Shown piece by piece: positions 1 through 5,307 of a DNA stretch of 6,985 bases. The stretch comes from CAZTWC01 sp964617105 [NCBI: uncultured Myxococcia bacterium] (GTDB lineage: Bacteria; CAZTWC01). Every line of letters starts with the position of its first letter. The first letter of the stretch is position 1. The position numbers and the translations under genes are program-made. The stretch is taken from NCBI GenBank assembly GCA_964617105.1, contig CAZTWC010000203.1, forward strand, positions 1-6,985. Reading direction: 5' to 3'. A model generated the notes under the pieces. The model searched no databases. It was given only the letters and a program-made list of their open reading frames with translations, and was not told where the DNA came from.

Positions 1-136
1 AGCCATCATTGTATTTTAGACGACCCTGGGCAATAGATTTGTTCAGAAAGTCCAGTTTGTCGGTAAGGATCAAGTTGACCGATTTTTTAGAGTGGGGGCA
101 GCAGAGTATTTCTAATAGATTTTTATCGATTGGCAT
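1..136 (-). CDS. Trm112-family small zinc-ribbon-like protein, N-terminal part (cut by window edge)
   Basis: The first 45 residues are visible, starting at the ATG on 136-134; the gene runs off the left edge. The start MPIDKNLLEILCCP, then a basic stretch and LNKSIAQG, matches my memory of the Trm112/YcaR-like family (roughly 60-95 residues): LLEIL.CP, then a predicted helix of the type LN..I..G. Trm112 proteins activate methyltransferases acting on tRNA and translation factors in eukaryotes and archaea; most bacterial members are uncharacterised. The first metal-ligand position is CCPHS, so the second Cys of a classical CPxC knuckle is absent, as in some bacterial members. A clear ribosome site, GAGGT (complement of 145-149), lies 8 nt before the ATG. 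The gene diverges from the NusG-like gene. The family call rests on a partial sequence. Confidence 0.72.
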   Translation of the reverse strand, partial: MPIDKNLLEILCCPHSKKSVNLILTDKLDFLNKSIAQGRLKYNDG

Positions 137-160
137 AAAAATTGACCTCAAAAAAATAAT

Positions 161-189
161 TTGTTAACCTGATGACACTATTATAGAAT
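161..189 (+). promoter_or_regulatory. Predicted sigma-70-type promoter for the NusG-like gene
   Basis: TTGTTA (161-166) and TAGAAT (184-189, 5/6 match to TATAAT) are separated by 17 bp. Transcription would start near 196, about 38 nt before the chosen ATG. This would lie downstream of the TTG at 192, which also argues for the ATG at 234 as start. It overlaps the divergent Trm112-like promoter. Confidence 0.45.
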
Positions 190-209
190 AATTGTTCCAA
201 AAGAGTAAA
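180..209 (-). promoter_or_regulatory. Predicted sigma-70-type promoter for the Trm112-like gene
   Basis: On the minus strand a perfect TATAAT (185-180) is preceded, 18 bp upstream, by TTTACT (209-204), a 4/6 match to TTGACA. Transcription would start near 173, giving a leader of about 37 nt that contains the GAGGT ribosome site. The -10 box overlaps by 2 bp the -10 box of the opposing nusG-like promoter, so both should not be occupied at once. Confidence 0.5.
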
Positions 210-220
210 CTTATATTTGT

Positions 221-226
221 GGATGA
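221..226 (+). promoter_or_regulatory. Ribosome binding site deciding the start of the NusG-like gene
   Basis: GGATGA sits 7 nt before the ATG at 234. No comparable purine-rich site precedes the in-frame TTG at 192, and the NusG domain begins just after the ATG, so 234 is preferred. Confidence 0.55.
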
Positions 227-233
227 TAAAAAT

Positions 234-734
234 ATGGCCGAAGAAAACTGGTATGCAGTATATACTAAACCCCGGAAAGAACCTTTGGTGGAACAAAAAT
301 TCCAGGAGATGAAGATTAAAACTTTTTATCCCAAACTCCGGGAAAAAAAACGTAAAGGTGACGAGATAATCGAAAAGGTCAAACCCCTTTTTCCCCGCTA
401 TATATTTGTTTTTCTCTCCATTGAAAAACTGTATTATAAGGCCAAATTTACTCATGGGGTGCAATATTTTGTCGGTCATGAGCAGCCAATTATGGTTAAG
501 GAACAGGTGATAAATTATCTCCAGGAAAGGTTGGATATCGATAATATCCATTTACAAACTAAAGAAGATATAAAACCTGGAGATGAAGTGGAAATTACTG
601 ATGGGGTTTTTCAGGGCCTAAGGGGTTTGTTTTATGAAAAATCTTCAAAACAAAGGGTAAAGATATTACTTAACATCCTTTCCAGTCAGGCCAAACTGGA
701 ATTGGATGATTTTCAGGTAAAAAAAATTGAGTAG
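234..734 (+). CDS. Specialised NusG paralogue (RfaH/UpxY/LoaP-type transcription antiterminator)
   Basis: This 166-residue protein has the two-domain NusG plan. The NGN domain (about residues 5-97) begins ENWYAVYTKPRKE and carries the hallmark PLFPRYIFVFL at 51-61. A KOW domain follows (about 112-166) with KPGDEVEITDGVFQGLRG. Such proteins bind RNA polymerase and promote elongation. The length, the divergent KOW and the lack of SecE/ribosomal-protein neighbours make this a paralogue rather than housekeeping NusG. RfaH, UpxY and LoaP relatives antiterminate long polysaccharide or secondary-metabolite operons, which fits the adjacent sugar genes. However, those genes run on the opposite strand and converge on it, so any target is reached in trans or lies elsewhere. 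No ops-like recruitment site (GGCGGTAG) is visible at a leader in the window. An upstream TTG (192) would add 14 residues but is not favoured. Confidence 0.92.
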   Translation: MAEENWYAVYTKPRKEPLVEQKFQEMKIKTFYPKLREKKRKGDEIIEKVKPLFPRYIFVFLSIEKLYYKAKFTHGVQYFVGHEQPIMVKEQVINYLQERLDIDNIHLQTKEDIKPGDEVEITDGVFQGLRGLFYEKSSKQRVKILLNILSSQAKLELDDFQVKKIE

Positions 735-799
735 TTCCCAATCGTAGCCTAACAGGCTACAACCCTGGAACCAGGTTCGCACCATGACAAACTACTTTT
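719..799. terminator. Three-armed inverted-repeat structure, likely bidirectional terminator
   Basis: Between the convergent NusG-like and sialidase-like genes there are three nested or adjacent inverted repeats. An outer 7-bp stem pairs AGTAGTT (730-736) with AACTACT (790-796). Inside it is a perfect hairpin GTAGCCT-AAC-AGGCTAC (744-760). A second hairpin of about six pairs with one bulge (761-777) follows directly. On the minus strand the outer stem is followed by CAA and eight T (complement of 719-726), a good intrinsic-terminator tail for the sialidase transcript. On the plus strand a shorter T run (796-799) follows. The nusG-like stop codon lies in the outer stem. The inner hairpins could also belong to a dispersed REP-like repeat. 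Confidence 0.55.
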
Positions 800-810
800 C
801 CTGATGGAAA

Positions 811-1998
811 TTATATGGTCTCAATTTTCCAGCGAGTTTGACCGATACAACACAGTTTTTTAGTATCTTCATCAAGATCATCAGCATTATCATCAACCGG
901 CCAACCGCGATAGTAAATCGTCAAAAGATCACCATCGGGTAATTGAACCGTGGCTGGATAGCCGTCATCGTGTTTAGGCAGGGAGGCTATTTTGAGTTCA
1001 CTTTCGTAGAGCCAGGTTTTACCCTGGTCGAAACTTAAACAGCCTCTGATTCGAAAAGGTTCCAACAACCGGCGGCCATAGGTGCATAAGATGGCGCCGT
1101 TTTTCAATTTAAGTAAATGAGGCGGATGGGCGCAGAAAAAACGCTCCTGGTCTTCTTTTTCATCATCGCTATTTTCAGTGCGGCAACAGGTTTCTCTTTT
1201 TTCAGTAATTGACCAGGTGTTACCTCCATCAAGAGATTCGGAAAACCAGACACTATCACCTTCTCTTTGGTCCAGCCATTGGTCTGGCATCTCTTCATAG
1301 CGAAAAGCGGCTAACAAGTGTCCAGGTGTTATCTCCAATAGGTCATATTCATTAAGCATACAGAGACCATATTTACCTTTTGGCAAAGGAACATTGCCCA
1401 TGGTCTGCCAATTTTCCCCCCGATCAGAAGATATTTGGGCAAACGGCATTCTGCCTCTATCTGTATCTACTATTTTGAATCCCATCAAGTCTCCAGAACT
1501 TAAAATAGCCGGTCCTTTTATAGTGTAAGTAAGAGGCATTTTGGCAGGTTTACTCCAGTTTTTCCCGCTGTCATTTGACCAGATAAACCATTCATGCCGC
1601 CACTTTGCCCGGATATGCTCAGTTATTTTTTTTGCCTCCTGGGGCCAGGGATACTCTTTTCCATTTTTTTTCCATAACTCTATGTAATCTTTATCTGCAA
1701 ATCGGGCAGAGGAGGACCAGGTGACCAAAATGTTTTGCTGTGAATCAACTCTAATTCCTGGATCACGATCATCCAAAGGGGTATCGGCAATCACTTTGAA
1801 ATCTTGCCAGTTTTTTCCGCCATCAATCGATTTACCCAGCATAATCAGGCCAAAAGGATCGATGTGGCGCAGCCGGTCGCTGAACACCACCAGTAGAGTA
1901 CCGTTACCCATCTGGGTAATGGAAGGCCAGGCTTGAAAACGTCCGGGACTGGAATATAGGATATTTTGCTCAATTATTTTTGCACGGTATTTGGTCAT
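811..1998 (-). CDS. Sialidase/neuraminidase-like Asp-box (BNR) protein, apparently cytoplasmic
   Basis: This 395-residue protein has five Asp-box repeats of the form SxDxGxxW: SIDGGKNW (57-64), SNDSGKNW (141-148), SSDRGENW (190-197), SLDGGNTW (255-262) and SFDQGKTW (322-329). These mark a six-bladed beta-propeller of the sialidase superfamily. Further family-like stretches are GRFQAWPSI (19-27), DDRDPGIRVD (76-85), FRYE (232-235) and GYPATVQLPDGDLLT (346-360). No signal peptide or membrane segment is visible; it starts MTKYRAKIIE. It therefore probably acts in the cytoplasm, unlike scavenging sialidases. The strict FRIP motif is absent and the catalytic residues cannot be assigned by eye, so true sialidase activity is not shown. 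An acidic Cys-flanked insert lies around 271-289. A ribosome site AGGAA precedes the ATG by 7 nt. It may have its own promoter, because the vapBC cassette separates it from the other minus-strand genes. Confidence 0.88.
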   Translation of the reverse strand: MTKYRAKIIEQNILYSSPGRFQAWPSITQMGNGTLLVVFSDRLRHIDPFGLIMLGKSIDGGKNWQDFKVIADTPLDDRDPGIRVDSQQNILVTWSSSARFADKDYIELWKKNGKEYPWPQEAKKITEHIRAKWRHEWFIWSNDSGKNWSKPAKMPLTYTIKGPAILSSGDLMGFKIVDTDRGRMPFAQISSDRGENWQTMGNVPLPKGKYGLCMLNEYDLLEITPGHLLAAFRYEEMPDQWLDQREGDSVWFSESLDGGNTWSITEKRETCCRTENSDDEKEDQERFFCAHPPHLLKLKNGAILCTYGRRLLEPFRIRGCLSFDQGKTWLYESELKIASLPKHDDGYPATVQLPDGDLLTIYYRGWPVDDNADDLDEDTKKLCCIGQTRWKIETI

Positions 1999-2054
1999 AT
2001 TGATTCCTGTGATAAAATAATTACTGCTCCAACTTCAATGGCCTGGGTGTCATT

Positions 2055-2082
2055 ATTATCGAGACAAAATATGTATTGACAA
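2055..2082 (-). promoter_or_regulatory. Predicted promoter for the sialidase-like gene, back-to-back with vapB promoter
   Basis: On the minus strand TTGTCA (2082-2077, 5/6) and GATAAT (2060-2055, 5/6) are 16 bp apart. Transcription would start near 2048, giving a leader of about 50 nt. Its -35 box is the complement of the vapB -35 box, so the two promoters share the same few base pairs. In AT-rich DNA such a match may arise by chance. Confidence 0.4.
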
Positions 2083-2104
2083 ATATGCATAATTTGTGCA
2101 TACT
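2076..2104 (+). promoter_or_regulatory. Predicted vapBC promoter with start codon at the transcription start
   Basis: A perfect TTGACA (2076-2081) is followed after exactly 17 bp by CATACT (2099-2104, 4/6). The vapB ATG comes only 7 nt after this -10 box, where RNA polymerase normally initiates. No ribosome binding site precedes the ATG. A leaderless vapB mRNA is therefore predicted. Confidence 0.55.
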
Positions 2105-2113
2105 AATATGCAT
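2084..2113. repeat. Three phased (A/G)TGCAT motifs, candidate VapBC operator
   Basis: ATGCAT at 2085-2090, GTGCAT at 2096-2101 and ATGCAT at 2108-2113 are spaced 11 and 12 bp apart, about one helical turn. They form two overlapping inverted repeats: TATGCA/TGCATA with a 7-bp spacer (2084-2102) and TGCATA/TATGCA with a 4-bp spacer (2097-2112). They cover the spacer, the -10 box and the vapB start codon, as expected for an autoregulatory operator bound by VapB or the VapBC complex. Confidence 0.6.
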
Positions 2114-2306
2114 GAGAACTACATTAAACATAGATGATAAAATATTAGAGAAAGCATCTCTCTTAACTGGTATCAAAGAAAAAACATCACTGGTAAGATT
2201 AGGACTCAAGGCTTTAATTGAGCGAGAAAGCAGCATACGTCTGGCTAAATTAGGAGGCACAGAGAAAAAATTGCGACCTGTCCCCAGACGTAAATCTACG
2301 AAATAA
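2112..2306 (+). CDS. vapB: VapB-family antitoxin of a type II toxin-antitoxin pair
   Basis: This 64-residue protein begins MRTTLNIDDKILEKAS, a short beta strand of the ribbon-helix-helix type used for DNA binding and dimerisation, followed by LTGIKEKTSLVRLGLKALI. This is the typical VapB pattern. The segment ERESSIRLAKLGGT (about 37-50) is the usual toxin-wrapping region, and the tail is basic (RPVPRRK). VapB neutralises the VapC RNase and, with it, represses its own promoter. The vapC start lies 9 nt after the vapB stop. The ATG at 2112 is chosen because the family begins there. A longer reading from TTG at 2076 would overlap the -35 box and add residues with no family resemblance. There is no ribosome binding site, consistent with a leaderless message. 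Confidence 0.92.
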   Translation: MRTTLNIDDKILEKASLLTGIKEKTSLVRLGLKALIERESSIRLAKLGGTEKKLRPVPRRKSTK

Positions 2307-2315
2307 ATAAAAACT

Positions 2316-2678
2316 ATGGTTCTTGTTGATACTTCAGTCTGGATTAATCATTTCCAAAAGAAAAATGTGCAATTACAAAGGTTGCTTCTTGATTATGAGG
2401 TTATTTGCCATTCCTTTATAATTGGTGAACTTGCATGCGGTAATATAAAGAATCGAGACAAAATATTATCTTTATTACGATCTCTTCCCATGGCTTCTTC
2501 AATAGAATTTGATGAGTTCCTGTTTTTTCTTGAAAAAAATAAGTTAAATGGGAAAGGAATTGGCTTCGTAGATGTTAATCTATTAGCATCTACTCAATTA
2601 GATCAAATAAAACTATGGACAATGGATAAAAGATTAGAAAAAGTCGCCATAAAACTTGGATTGAATTATATTGAATAG
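2316..2678 (+). CDS. vapC: VapC-family PIN-domain ribonuclease toxin
   Basis: This 120-residue protein is a complete PIN domain. The four acidic residues that bind the catalytic metal are recognisable: D5 in MVLVDTSVWI, E38 in IIGELACG, D86 in GIGFVDVNLLAS and D104 in WTMDKRL. The toxin therefore looks intact. VapC enzymes cut specific RNAs, often initiator tRNA or 23S rRNA, and stop translation when VapB is lost; the target here is unknown. The 9-nt gap after vapB (AAATAAAAACT-like, all A/T plus one C) holds no Shine-Dalgarno sequence, so translation probably depends on coupling to vapB. Sample lines of the gene have only about 25-33% G+C by hand count, against about 50-57% in sample lines of the neighbouring sialidase gene. 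This suggests separate ancestry. Confidence 0.95.
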   Translation: MVLVDTSVWINHFQKKNVQLQRLLLDYEVICHSFIIGELACGNIKNRDKILSLLRSLPMASSIEFDEFLFFLEKNKLNGKGIGFVDVNLLASTQLDQIKLWTMDKRLEKVAIKLGLNYIE

Positions 2679-2763
2679 AATGGATTGAAAAACCACAGAG
2701 TCTAGTTTGATTGGTTAGATTACAATTGGTGTCTGTATATTGTTGAATGAGATGAACAGGAGA

Positions 2764-3996
2764 TTAAACCACACGTTTTAAAGATATTTTAATACTTTTT
2801 ATCGCCTTTTCGGCTCTTTTTATGGCGGTCTGCCGGTCTTTGCCTTTGAAGATGACAAATCCACAGCGCTTGGTATGGTCGGTGATATCTTCGATTTTAC
2901 AGCCGGGCTCAATATATAGACCATGTTTTATCAGTCCGGTGGCATCCTTGATCTTATCCAAACCGTTAATCTTATCAACATAACCAGAGGGAGAGAAAAT
3001 ATAGCGAGTGGCTGAGCCGCAACTACATTTATTTAGTAGGTCATTTTCATTAACTGATTGCCTCAGGGCCATCTTGATAACCGGTGTTATTAGGTCGATT
3101 CCGTTGGCAGCCGGAATCTGGTCTGTGCAGAAATAGCCACCAGAAAGGCGCAAGGCAAATTCAATTAAATTTATCTTGTTGTTGTGGATAACCAGGTCAC
3201 CCTTAATGCTGCCGTTTATTATTCCAAGTTTATTGGCTACAGTCTGGAGCAAATGATCTATTTCCTGGCCATACTGTTCCTGGTACAAAGAGGGCATAGT
3301 GCCACCATCTTCGATTATAAAGGGATAATATTTTTCCATCCCCTGATAGTTGCGGTCAGAGATAGCCAGCGTATAAACTTTTTTTTGGTAGATGATCGAT
3401 TCGCTGCTCAATTGAGGGCCAGACAAATATTTTTCTGCTAAAACTGTGCGGGTATAAGAGAAGTTTTTTGCATATTGCCAGGCCCACTCTAATTTGTCAG
3501 GGTCATCTATCAACAAAATTCCTCTGGCGCCGCAATTGTCAGTAGGTTTGATTACAATTTTTTGATTATGAGCATGGAAAAATTTTTCTAATTGGTCAAG
3601 TTTTTTTATTTCAGTAAAACCGGGGATTGGTACGCCGATATCAGCCAAGAATCGTTTCATAACAATCTTGTCAGAAGCTATTTCAGCAGCGTCAATGGGT
3701 ATAGATGGTAAGTCAAATTGTTTAGCAACTTGTGCTACCACCAGAGGAACGTCATTGGCAATAGTCATAACGCCGTCAAAATTTCTTTTATTTTGATGAT
3801 ATTCCCAGGTAGCATCCAAAGTTTCGTCTAAATTTCTGGTAGAGGCAAAAATAAATTCATCTGCCTTCTCACGGCCTGGGGCCCGGTAGTTGTAGTCAGT
3901 AACCACCACATAATGGCCCATTTTTTGGGCGATTTCGATTGCTTTTATCTGTTCTATACCAGCGCCGATTATTAATAGGGTTTTTTGTTTTAACAT
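2764..3996 (-). CDS. ATP-grasp ligase (carbamoyl-phosphate-synthase/PurK-like fold)
   Basis: This 410-residue protein starts with a Rossmann-like preATP-grasp region (TLLIIGAGIEQIKAIEIA at 6-23, VVVTDYN at 30-36). It continues into an ATP-grasp domain: IVIKPTDNCGARGI (147-160, with ATP-binding K150), VLAEKYLSG (185-193, E188), SES (198-200) and GDLVI to LIEFALRLSGGYF (266-289, with E279 and R283). Enzymes of this class use ATP to activate a carboxylate as acyl phosphate and join it to an amine, thiol or other nucleophile. Members of unknown specificity are common in sugar-modification clusters, where an amino acid or acyl group may be attached; the substrate here cannot be named. The usual ExN metal motif reads E279-F-A281. 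The start lies 9 nt after the ATPase stop with only a weak AAGAG site. The end faces vapC, with an 85-nt gap in which I see no clear structure. Confidence 0.88.
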   Translation of the reverse strand: MLKQKTLLIIGAGIEQIKAIEIAQKMGHYVVVTDYNYRAPGREKADEFIFASTRNLDETLDATWEYHQNKRNFDGVMTIANDVPLVVAQVAKQFDLPSIPIDAAEIASDKIVMKRFLADIGVPIPGFTEIKKLDQLEKFFHAHNQKIVIKPTDNCGARGILLIDDPDKLEWAWQYAKNFSYTRTVLAEKYLSGPQLSSESIIYQKKVYTLAISDRNYQGMEKYYPFIIEDGGTMPSLYQEQYGQEIDHLLQTVANKLGIINGSIKGDLVIHNNKINLIEFALRLSGGYFCTDQIPAANGIDLITPVIKMALRQSVNENDLLNKCSCGSATRYIFSPSGYVDKINGLDKIKDATGLIKHGLYIEPGCKIEDITDHTKRCGFVIFKGKDRQTAIKRAEKAIKSIKISLKRVV

Positions 3997-4005
3997 CTGT
4001 AACTC

Positions 4006-5238
4006 TTATGGCATCAGGGATAAAAATCTATCCAATCCTAAAATCATAATTCCAGAAGGATCATTTTTAAAGTAACCGGGTTGATTAATTATTTGAAAGG
4101 AGATTGGGTTGTTCATTTGCTCCTTAAGATTTATAAAGGCAGATGATACATTTTTATCCGATAACTTACTTTCCGCCAACATAACAACCTGGTTGTTATC
4201 AACCACTGCAAAATCAACCTCTTTTTTGTCTCTGGTCCTGATATAATAGAGTTGATAGTTTCCAAGTCCATGCTCATTCCAGGTTGAAATAATTCTCTTT
4301 AGATTTACCGCCAAGAAATTTTCCAGCCTTTTTCCTGGTTCATCTACAATTCCCCAATCCCAAAAATAATATTTTTTCTCTTTTAGGACCGATCGGGCGA
4401 TTTGGCGTGAAAAAGGTGATAAACTAAAAATCAAATAAACTTTTTCCAAGGCAAATAACCAGTTTCTCACAGACTCATGTGAACATTGGAGTAATCGCGC
4501 CAAATTATTGAGACTCAAAGGTGAACCAACTCGTTCAGGAAGTAGAAACATCAAGGTTTCCAGTTTTTGAATTTGCAGTATCCTGGTTAAATCCCGCAAA
4601 TCTTCATGGATTATGAGTGAAATGTGTTCATTTTTCCAACGTAGATAAAAATTTTTACTCCCATCAATAAATGGTTCGGGGTAGCCGGTGAGATTTAATA
4701 AAATATCAATTGATTCTTTAAATTCATGGCTGGTAACAGGAATTTCTTCCAGATTCTTTGATAAATTCCATTGACTGTAAAATTCATATCGAGATTTCTT
4801 ACCTACCAGGTCATGGGGCGATAAGGGATACATTTTGTATAAAAAATAGCGGCCTACCAGGCTGTCTCCCGACTGTCGGAAGAGATCCAATCTGGCGCTG
4901 CCGGTGATAATAAATTGTATCTTTTCACGGAAGTCATCATAATAACTCTTTAAAATATCTTTCCATTTTGGATATTTATGGATCTCATCAAAGGCTACAG
5001 TGTAAATTTTGCTGGAGTGAAGCAGTAGTTGTTCAGTAAAAAAAACCGGGTTTTGGGAAAATTTCTCTTTTAAGACCAGAGAGTCCCAGTTGTAGTAGTT
5101 TTTTTCTTCTCCAATTTGATGCATATAATCTTTGACAGTAGTGGTTTTACCAATCTGTCTGGGGCCACAAATAAAGGACATTCTAGAATGGAGAAACTTA
5201 CGATCAAAAGCCCAGTTTTTTATTGTTCTGTTTATCAT
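4006..5238 (-). CDS. AAA-type ATPase with C-terminal DUF4143 domain
   Basis: With the ATG at 5238 this is a 410-residue protein. Residues about 20-140 form a P-loop ATPase of the AAA_14 type: Walker A GPRQIGKT (25-32), Walker B VAFDE (81-85) and sensor-like ITGSARLD (111-118). The C-terminal part matches DUF4143, with GYPEPF (185-190), a winged-helix-like stretch around 240-270, FWDWGIVDE (292-300) and LENFLAVNL (305-313). It ends with EVDFAV (340-345) and AESK (355-358), resembling a PD-(D/E)XK nuclease core. The family is widespread, often present in many genome copies, and its role is not established. The start was chosen over an upstream TTG (5295) because a strong promoter lies between them and the family begins close to the P-loop. 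It separates the PseG-like and ATP-grasp genes and is probably an inserted module. Confidence 0.9.
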   Translation of the reverse strand: MINRTIKNWAFDRKFLHSRMSFICGPRQIGKTTTVKDYMHQIGEEKNYYNWDSLVLKEKFSQNPVFFTEQLLLHSSKIYTVAFDEIHKYPKWKDILKSYYDDFREKIQFIITGSARLDLFRQSGDSLVGRYFLYKMYPLSPHDLVGKKSRYEFYSQWNLSKNLEEIPVTSHEFKESIDILLNLTGYPEPFIDGSKNFYLRWKNEHISLIIHEDLRDLTRILQIQKLETLMFLLPERVGSPLSLNNLARLLQCSHESVRNWLFALEKVYLIFSLSPFSRQIARSVLKEKKYYFWDWGIVDEPGKRLENFLAVNLKRIISTWNEHGLGNYQLYYIRTRDKKEVDFAVVDNNQVVMLAESKLSDKNVSSAFINLKEQMNNPISFQIINQPGYFKNDPSGIMILGLDRFLSLMP

Positions 5239-5245
5239 TCTGACT

Positions 5246-5273
5246 ATTTTAAGGGTATCTGTAAAATTGTCAA
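5246..5273 (-). promoter_or_regulatory. Strong predicted promoter directly before the DUF4143 ATPase gene
   Basis: On the minus strand a perfect TTGACA (5273-5268) and TAAAAT (5251-5246, 5/6) are 16 bp apart. The ATG at 5238 comes 7 nt after the -10 box, at the expected transcription start, and no clear ribosome site intervenes. A leaderless transcript independent of the upstream PseG-like gene is predicted. Confidence 0.55.
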
Positions 5274-5280
5274 GACAATA

Positions 5281-5307
5281 TTTTGGTTGACCCAAAATTA
5301 GTCAACC
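5281..5307. repeat. Two overlapping, mutually exclusive inverted repeats at the end of the PseG-like gene
   Basis: GGTTGAC (5285-5291) pairs perfectly with GTCAACC (5301-5307) across a 9-nt loop. TTTTGG (5281-5286) pairs perfectly with CCAAAA (5292-5297) across a 5-nt loop. The two stems share bases and cannot form together. The element covers the PseG-like stop codon and ends 7 bp before the ATPase -35 box. No clean T-tract follows on the minus strand, so it is not a typical terminator. Confidence 0.5.

Noticed and set aside
192-233. TTG at 192 as start of the NusG-like gene
   Set aside because: The 14 extra residues do not belong to the NGN domain, a ribosome site precedes the ATG at 234, and the predicted transcript begins after 192.
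123-551. Minus-strand open frame of 142 codons over the NusG-like gene
   Set aside because: It is antisense to a clear NusG-family gene, has no family resemblance, and its right-hand part covers the divergent promoter region and the real Trm112-like start.
730-796. Cloverleaf-like fold considered as a tRNA gene
   Set aside because: The 7-bp outer stem is suggestive, but there is no anticodon arm, no proper T-arm with GTTCRANNC, and the nusG-like stop codon lies in the stem.
2076-2111. TTG at 2076 as an extended vapB start
   Set aside because: It coincides with the -35 box; VapB proteins begin at the RTTLNID strand.
2021-2260. Minus-strand open frame of 79 codons over vapB
   Set aside because: It lies antisense to a recognisable antitoxin and its control region and encodes nothing family-like.
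2679-2763. Gap between vapC and the ATP-grasp gene searched for a terminator
   Set aside because: Only weak 5-bp complementarities (AACCA/TGGTT) were found, with no T-tract after a stable stem.
5239-5295. TTG at 5295 as start of the ATPase
   Set aside because: A strong TTGACA/TAAAAT promoter lies inside this stretch, and the ATPase domain begins just after the ATG at 5238.
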